This document shows positions 59,624 to 64,000 of a stretch of DNA of 64,000 nt, piece after piece. Each line of letters opens with the position of its first letter. Position 1 is the first letter of the stretch. A program made the translations under genes and the position numbers. Under the pieces are notes generated by a model. The model did not search any database and had not been told where the DNA came from. It saw only the letters and a list, made by a program, of their open reading frames with translations. Source of the stretch: CAXXOK01 sp963664595 (GTDB taxonomy: Bacteria > Bacillota > Clostridia > Christensenellales > Aristaeellaceae); contig CAXXOK010000007.1 of the NCBI GenBank assembly GCA_963664595.2, forward strand, positions 186,001-250,000, in the 5' to 3' direction.

Positions 59624-61336
59624 ATGCGCAAACTACTCTCCCTGCTCTTCTGCGTGACCTTGCTGCTCAGTTACTCCACCAGTCTTGCGGAAGTCAATCA
59701 CCCCGACTACATCAACTATGACAGCGCTCTGCCGATTATCCAGGAAGGAAACGAAGAAGGCGAAAAAATCGTGCTTACCATGATGGTCGGTGCGGATGCC
59801 GTTTCCGGTAAGTGGGATGATTTATGGGTCAAGAAGTTCATTGAAGATTATTTCAATGTAACGATCAAAGTGGAACAGATTCCCGAAACTGCCCTGACGG
59901 AGCGCAACGCGTTGCTTTTTGCCAGCGGCGATCTCCCGGACCTGATGATGAACCTGAGCTTTACAACCAACAACATCGTAATGTTCGGCCAGGCAGAGGG
60001 ACAGCTGCTGAAGCTTGACGAGTACATGGACGAAACGCTTACCCCCAATATCCTCAAACGTTTCTCAGAGCTGCCCGATGCGCTGACCGCAGCCACCACA
60101 CCCGACGGCCACATTTATACACTGCCGAAAATCGGCGAAAATATGGATGGAACCTCTCTGGACCGCGTGATTTACAACTCCGCCTGGAGAGAAGCCTGCG
60201 GTTTGGACGATCCTCAGACGCTTGATGAATTCGTGAATATGCTGCGTGCATTCAAGGAGAAGGATGTTGCAGGCGTCGGCTCGGAAAACGTTGTTCCCCT
60301 GGGCGGCGGCTATGAAGCCTCCAACCCCGGCTGGTACATCCTGAACGCACTTGGCTTCGTAGGCGACAGGGTTTATAACGACGAATACAGCAGCTATGGC
60401 GTACGTCCTGCTATACTGAACGGCGAGTGTGTACTGCCGGTTGGCAGCGAGCTTTTCAAAACCTATCTTGAAACCATGAAAACCATGTACAGCGAAGGTC
60501 TGCTGGCCAAAAACTTCTTCCTTTTGGACAGAACGGAACTGACCGGGCAAATTCTAAACAATTATGTGGGTGTTGTGGCCGAAAGCCGCATCGACTCCTT
60601 TGGCCTCACCACCTGGAACGAATGGGAAGCGGCCCGCGCGTTGACCAGTGAAACAAACCCTGAAGCCGCATGGTTCAAACCTGTCTCCGCCGAAGTGGTC
60701 GGCAACTTTGCGATCGGCGCCGACACGAAATATCCGGAACTCTGTATGCGCATAGCAGATTATTTCTTCAGCGATGAAGCCCGTATTTTCTGGATCGGCC
60801 CCGTTGACGGCAGCGAAGAAGCAATGGGTTATCTGGGACGCACCAAAGTCACCACCGCCGTAAGCGTTGCCTCCAAACCCCTGGACAAAACCCGTTTCCC
60901 GGCAGGCATTTCTGACAACTGGAGCTATGTCGTCGGCTATCTTACCTTCTGCCCGCGGTTTGGCGCGATTGACATGTTTGACAGTGTATATTATTATCAC
61001 AAGTATTACCACGAAGGTGAAGAAGCCGATCCCTCCGTGCTCAATCCCGAATTCCCGGATCACTTCTTCCGCATTTCCGGACTGGCAAAACTGACGGATT
61101 CGCTTGAAGCCGGCTTCCCCGTTGTGTATTACCTTGACGACGAAACCACATACCGCCTTACGGAGCTTTCCACCATTTTTGATCCCTACGTAAAAGAGCA
61201 GGTAGCCCTGTTCATCACCGGAGAACGCTCTCTGGATGAGTTTGAAGATTTCCAGGCAGAGCTTGACGGTATGGGCTTCCAGGAATATCAGGCGATCTAC
61301 CAACAGGTATGGGCCGGTACCCTGAGCAACCGGTAA
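59624..61336 (+). CDS. Extracellular solute-binding protein of the sugar ABC transporter
   Basis: 570 aa; AGGAGG 12 bases upstream. A signal peptide MRKLLSLLFCVTLLLSYSTS ends near SLAEV. I see no lipobox cysteine, although Gram-positive binding proteins are usually lipid-anchored. The rest matches long LplA/LipO-type proteins, with DLPDLMMNLSFTTNN, YTLPKIGENMDGTSL and PYVKEQVALFITGERSLDEFEDFQAELDGMGFQEY. It delivers oligosaccharides to the two permeases. Confidence 0.88.
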   Translation: MRKLLSLLFCVTLLLSYSTSLAEVNHPDYINYDSALPIIQEGNEEGEKIVLTMMVGADAVSGKWDDLWVKKFIEDYFNVTIKVEQIPETALTERNALLFASGDLPDLMMNLSFTTNNIVMFGQAEGQLLKLDEYMDETLTPNILKRFSELPDALTAATTPDGHIYTLPKIGENMDGTSLDRVIYNSAWREACGLDDPQTLDEFVNMLRAFKEKDVAGVGSENVVPLGGGYEASNPGWYILNALGFVGDRVYNDEYSSYGVRPAILNGECVLPVGSELFKTYLETMKTMYSEGLLAKNFFLLDRTELTGQILNNYVGVVAESRIDSFGLTTWNEWEAARALTSETNPEAAWFKPVSAEVVGNFAIGADTKYPELCMRIADYFFSDEARIFWIGPVDGSEEAMGYLGRTKVTTAVSVASKPLDKTRFPAGISDNWSYVVGYLTFCPRFGAIDMFDSVYYYHKYYHEGEEADPSVLNPEFPDHFFRISGLAKLTDSLEAGFPVVYYLDDETTYRLTELSTIFDPYVKEQVALFITGERSLDEFEDFQAELDGMGFQEYQAIYQQVWAGTLSNR

Positions 61337-61355
61337 CCCAAACACATTTTCTCCG

Positions 61356-61385
61356 CCCGGAGCTCTCCCTTTGCAGGGCTCCGGG
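61356..61385 (+). terminator. Hairpin between binding-protein gene and regulator
   Basis: CCCGGAGC pairs with GCTCCGGG over a 14-base loop that itself can pair (CCC..GGG), followed by TTCTATTCATTT. It may partly terminate the transporter operon, lowering regulator expression. Confidence 0.6.
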
Positions 61386-61413
61386 TTCTATTCATTTCAG
61401 GAGGCCGGCTTTC

Positions 61414-63486
61414 ATGCACAGAAGTATATCCCTAAAATGGAAATACTGGCTGAATTATGTATTCATCGGACTTATTGCGTGTGCAACGGTCGGTTTGTCT
61501 GTCTATATATACTCAATGGAACAACTAACGCAGAATGTAAACGAATCGGCAGCGATTGAAATATCCACAGCCGCAGCCTATCTGGAAGAACAGATCGACG
61601 TCTTTGAGGATATCGCAACACGGATCAGTACCACAAGCTATTACCGCGAATCCTATCGCAATGCAAGCGTTTCAGATCAGCGAAAAATACTGGATGGGCT
61701 TACAGAGTTCGGAAATTATTCACCGATCATCGATTCCTATTTTTTATATACGCGCATCGACAGCAAAATATGGAAATCGGGAGCACAAAACACTTTTGAT
61801 TATTATGCCAGCCTGGTGCTCAAGATATCCGATACACAGGCATTTCATGATTATTTGAATACCGTGGAAACGATCTCGGCATACAGTGTGGATAACAATT
61901 TCGTTCTCATCTGCGTACCAATGCATATCGACAGTTCCCGCAACGACGCATACGACAGCGTAATCAGTTTCATTGTCTACCATCAAACTCTTGATGAGTA
62001 CCTTTCTGTTTACGCACCCAACTTCAAAGGCAGTTTGCAGCTCTATATCAACGGCGTCCCGCTTTTTGACGCAGATCCTGCCTGGGTTGACCTTTGTTTT
62101 GAAACGGGTCCCTATGGTCTGTTATGCAACGCAAGCCTGATCGCGGTAGATTCCTCCAACGGCATCTTCCGGATTATCACCGATACGGAAGATGCGGTCA
62201 TATTCTCCTATACCCATGTCGTACGGCAGGTCAACGCGATTATTATCATCCTGTGTCTGCTGATTATTCTTAGCCTCGCGTATCTGCTGGCCAGCCGAAG
62301 CTATTACCCGATTCAGCAGTTGCTGAAAAGGCATCAACCCGAACAAAAGGAACGCACAAAAAACGCGTCCCGTAACGAGCTTGCGCAAATCGACGCCATG
62401 CTGACGCGTTCTTCCATGTCGGAGTCCCTTTTGCAAAAACAGGCGGATGAGCTTCGAAGAAAACAAACGCTGCTTTCTCGTCAGTTTTTCTTCCATCTAC
62501 TCAACGGAAGCCTGAACGGCGCCATCACTTCGCGCGCCGATTCCCTTGGCATCCGGCTGACAGGCAACCTGTTCCGTGTAATCAACATCAGATTTACCTC
62601 CTACAGTATAATGGAAACAGAAAGTGAAAACATCGAAATGCTCTCTGACGAGACGATGTGCTTTTTCTGCGTACCACTGGGCACGGATAACCGGTGCGTG
62701 GTCATCATCAACGTGGATGATGACCAGGTATTGGATATCGCGGAAGATTTGCTCGTCGCCCTGTGTGAATCGGGAAGCAGCAATTTTAGCATCACCTCCT
62801 CAAGCAAGGATTTTGATGATCTTTCCGAGCTTTCCTTCATGCTTTCCTTCACCGAAATTCAAAAGACCGCAGAGAAAATATACCAGGCGGTTACCCAGCA
62901 TGGCAAAGACGAGGCTTTGCTGGCATTTCACGAATTTTTGAACAATTCCAAAGTTTTTCCGCCCGCACAGCAGCTGTTTGTCAGCTCCGAGTTGATTATC
63001 AGGCTGGTAAATGACAGTGAGGAAGCGGTAAGGGATTCCCTTCGCGCAAAAGCGGCATTGCTGATGACTGAACCCAACAACGAAGTGCGCATTGCCAGCC
63101 TTGAGAATTTACTGGTCGAGTTATGCATGCTGTACAATATCAGTCCCAATAATGACGATTACAAATCGGATGAGGATATCCTGTTCTATATAGATCAAAA
63201 CCTGAATAACTGCTGCTTGGATATCTCGTCTATCGCACAGGCGCTGATGCTTACTCCCAAAGCCGTTCGTAAAGCAATTCGTGAGCGCACCAACGCATCG
63301 CCGCGCGAGTATTTCAATCACCGCCGTGTGGAAACCGCTATGGAGCTGTTGGTCAATACAAAGCTGAGCGTTTCGGAAATATCCCAGGCCGTTGGCTATG
63401 GAAGCGTATCCTACTTCATAAAAAATTTTAGAATGATGACAGGAAAAACCCCTGCCGTTTATCGGATGGAAGCCGCGGAAGCATAG
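61414..63486 (+). CDS. Membrane sensor with AraC-type DNA-binding domain
   Basis: 690 aa from ATG 61414 after AGGAGG. First helix YVFIGLIACATVGLSVYIYS, an outside domain (about 40-265), second helix IIIILCLLIILSLAYLLASRS near 275-295, a cytoplasmic linker, and an AraC HTH pair at the end (CLDISSIAQALMLTPKAVRKAI.. VSEISQAVGYGSVSYFIKNFRMMTGKTP). This YesN-like one-component type senses sugar outside and regulates the adjacent operon. Confidence 0.88.
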   Translation: MHRSISLKWKYWLNYVFIGLIACATVGLSVYIYSMEQLTQNVNESAAIEISTAAAYLEEQIDVFEDIATRISTTSYYRESYRNASVSDQRKILDGLTEFGNYSPIIDSYFLYTRIDSKIWKSGAQNTFDYYASLVLKISDTQAFHDYLNTVETISAYSVDNNFVLICVPMHIDSSRNDAYDSVISFIVYHQTLDEYLSVYAPNFKGSLQLYINGVPLFDADPAWVDLCFETGPYGLLCNASLIAVDSSNGIFRIITDTEDAVIFSYTHVVRQVNAIIIILCLLIILSLAYLLASRSYYPIQQLLKRHQPEQKERTKNASRNELAQIDAMLTRSSMSESLLQKQADELRRKQTLLSRQFFFHLLNGSLNGAITSRADSLGIRLTGNLFRVINIRFTSYSIMETESENIEMLSDETMCFFCVPLGTDNRCVVIINVDDDQVLDIAEDLLVALCESGSSNFSITSSSKDFDDLSELSFMLSFTEIQKTAEKIYQAVTQHGKDEALLAFHEFLNNSKVFPPAQQLFVSSELIIRLVNDSEEAVRDSLRAKAALLMTEPNNEVRIASLENLLVELCMLYNISPNNDDYKSDEDILFYIDQNLNNCCLDISSIAQALMLTPKAVRKAIRERTNASPREYFNHRRVETAMELLVNTKLSVSEISQAVGYGSVSYFIKNFRMMTGKTPAVYRMEAAEA

Positions 63487-63566
63487 GATTATATCCGCAT
63501 TCCTACGCCGAATATGCTTGATCGTCACACACCTTTTGCGGAGATTCGGCAGCTGCTGCCGATCTG

Positions 63567-64000
63567 TCAGAAGCGCTTTGCGGCCTGCCTGTAGGCGGAC
63601 GGGGTCATCTGTTTGCTTTTATGGAAGGTGCGCAGAAAATGCGACAGACTGCCAAACCCGGATGCAAAGGAGATTTCAGTTACGCTCATTTCGGTATCCT
63701 CAAGCAGCGTGCAGGCATATTGAATCCGAAGACGGGTGCAGTATTCAACAAATCCGCAGCCAGTTACTTTCACAAACTGCGTACAGAAATGATTGGGGGA
63801 TAGCTCCGCCACGCGAGACACCTCCGCAAGAGAAAGCGGAGAAAGATACCGCGAATGAATGTATTGCAGCACAAGGTATTGCCTCCGAAAGGCAATGTCC
63901 GGATGGTACTGCTGCTCGGGAGGGGACAATTCGAAAAGCGTTGCCAGCAGGAGCATAATCAGCGCATATACTTTTGCTTCGCCACAAGCAGACGGAACAG
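63567..64000 (-). CDS. AraC-family regulator, 5' part outside window
   Basis: Open to the window edge on the minus strand (the frame continues upstream of the ATG at 63956 as KVYALIMLLLATL). The two AraC HTHs are complete: LSLAEVSRVAELSPNHFCTQFVKVTG and MSVTEISFASGFGSLSHFLRTFHKSKQMTPSAYRQ. The missing N-terminus is probably a cupin sugar-sensing domain. It converges on the sensor gene. Confidence 0.85.
   Translation of the reverse strand, partial: VPSACGEAKVYALIMLLLATLFELSPPEQQYHPDIAFRRQYLVLQYIHSRYLSPLSLAEVSRVAELSPNHFCTQFVKVTGCGFVEYCTRLRIQYACTLLEDTEMSVTEISFASGFGSLSHFLRTFHKSKQMTPSAYRQAAKRF

Noticed and set aside
1..64000. CRISPR arrays
   Set aside because: No series of regularly spaced ~25-40-bp repeats was seen; the short repeats noted are two- or three-copy.
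1..64000. Insertion-sequence transposase genes
   Set aside because: No DDE or serine transposase was recognised in any frame; both recombinases found are tyrosine type.

Overview
The window looks like the chromosome of an anaerobic gut-type Clostridia (Firmicutes). It has strong GGAGG-type ribosome binding sites, Lpl/YtcP-type oligosaccharide ABC permeases with an AraC sensor-regulator, moderately GC-rich host genes, and an HK97-type siphovirus prophage in the ssrA (tmRNA) gene. The genus cannot be set from the sequence.

Layout. (1) Positions 1-4328: a + strand peptide-use operon (oppD-like fragment cut by the window edge, oppF-like ATPase, M24 peptidase, class I/II aminotransferase). (2) Positions 4329-4740: a decayed stretch with a 75-bp integrase relic and two hairpins. 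(3) Positions 4741-10405: 'element A', an AT-rich 5.6-kb insert between two copies of the ssrA 3' end. It has no integrase. It carries an Xis-like HTH protein, two XRE regulators, a membrane-anchored protein, a duplicated short ORF, and a 762-residue protein that I read as cold-shock-like domain, AAA/STAND-like ATPase and HEPN domain. (4) Positions 10382-45243: 'element B', a full-length prophage. From its left end it carries an AvaI/BsoBI-type restriction-modification pair, lysis genes, tail genes (with a -1 frameshift site in the tail chaperone), head genes, terminase, HNH nuclease, a second tyrosine recombinase, hicAB, a short early region with a DnaD-like protein, a readable cro/cI-type switch, a potassium-channel-like gene, the integrase, and an AT-rich cargo trio against the right attachment site. 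(5) Positions 45218-46038: ssrA and smpB, both on the minus strand. (6) Positions 46175-49247: proA and an ABC-2 exporter pair. (7) Positions 49248-50322: mostly empty. (8) Positions 50323-64000: a carbohydrate locus that points to mannosides (FAD oxidoreductase, manA, GH38 alpha-mannosidase, GH5-like hydrolase, two permeases, binding protein, AraC-type membrane sensor, and a second AraC-type regulator running off the window).

How it fits together. ssrA has been hit repeatedly. Three copies of its 3' end (4741, 10382, 45218) and an integrase relic beside the leftmost copy indicate stacked insertions. Beside each copy lies a hairpin placed to end minus-strand transcription coming out of ssrA. 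The cargo sits where accessory genes usually sit, next to attachment sites, and is more AT-rich than the phage core. The best candidates for an undescribed system are the ATPase-HEPN protein of element A and the TIGR04255-like trio between the integrase and attR. The channel-like gene beside the repressor is a third.

Limits. No database search was possible. Family names come from motifs read by eye, and cargo functions are inference.
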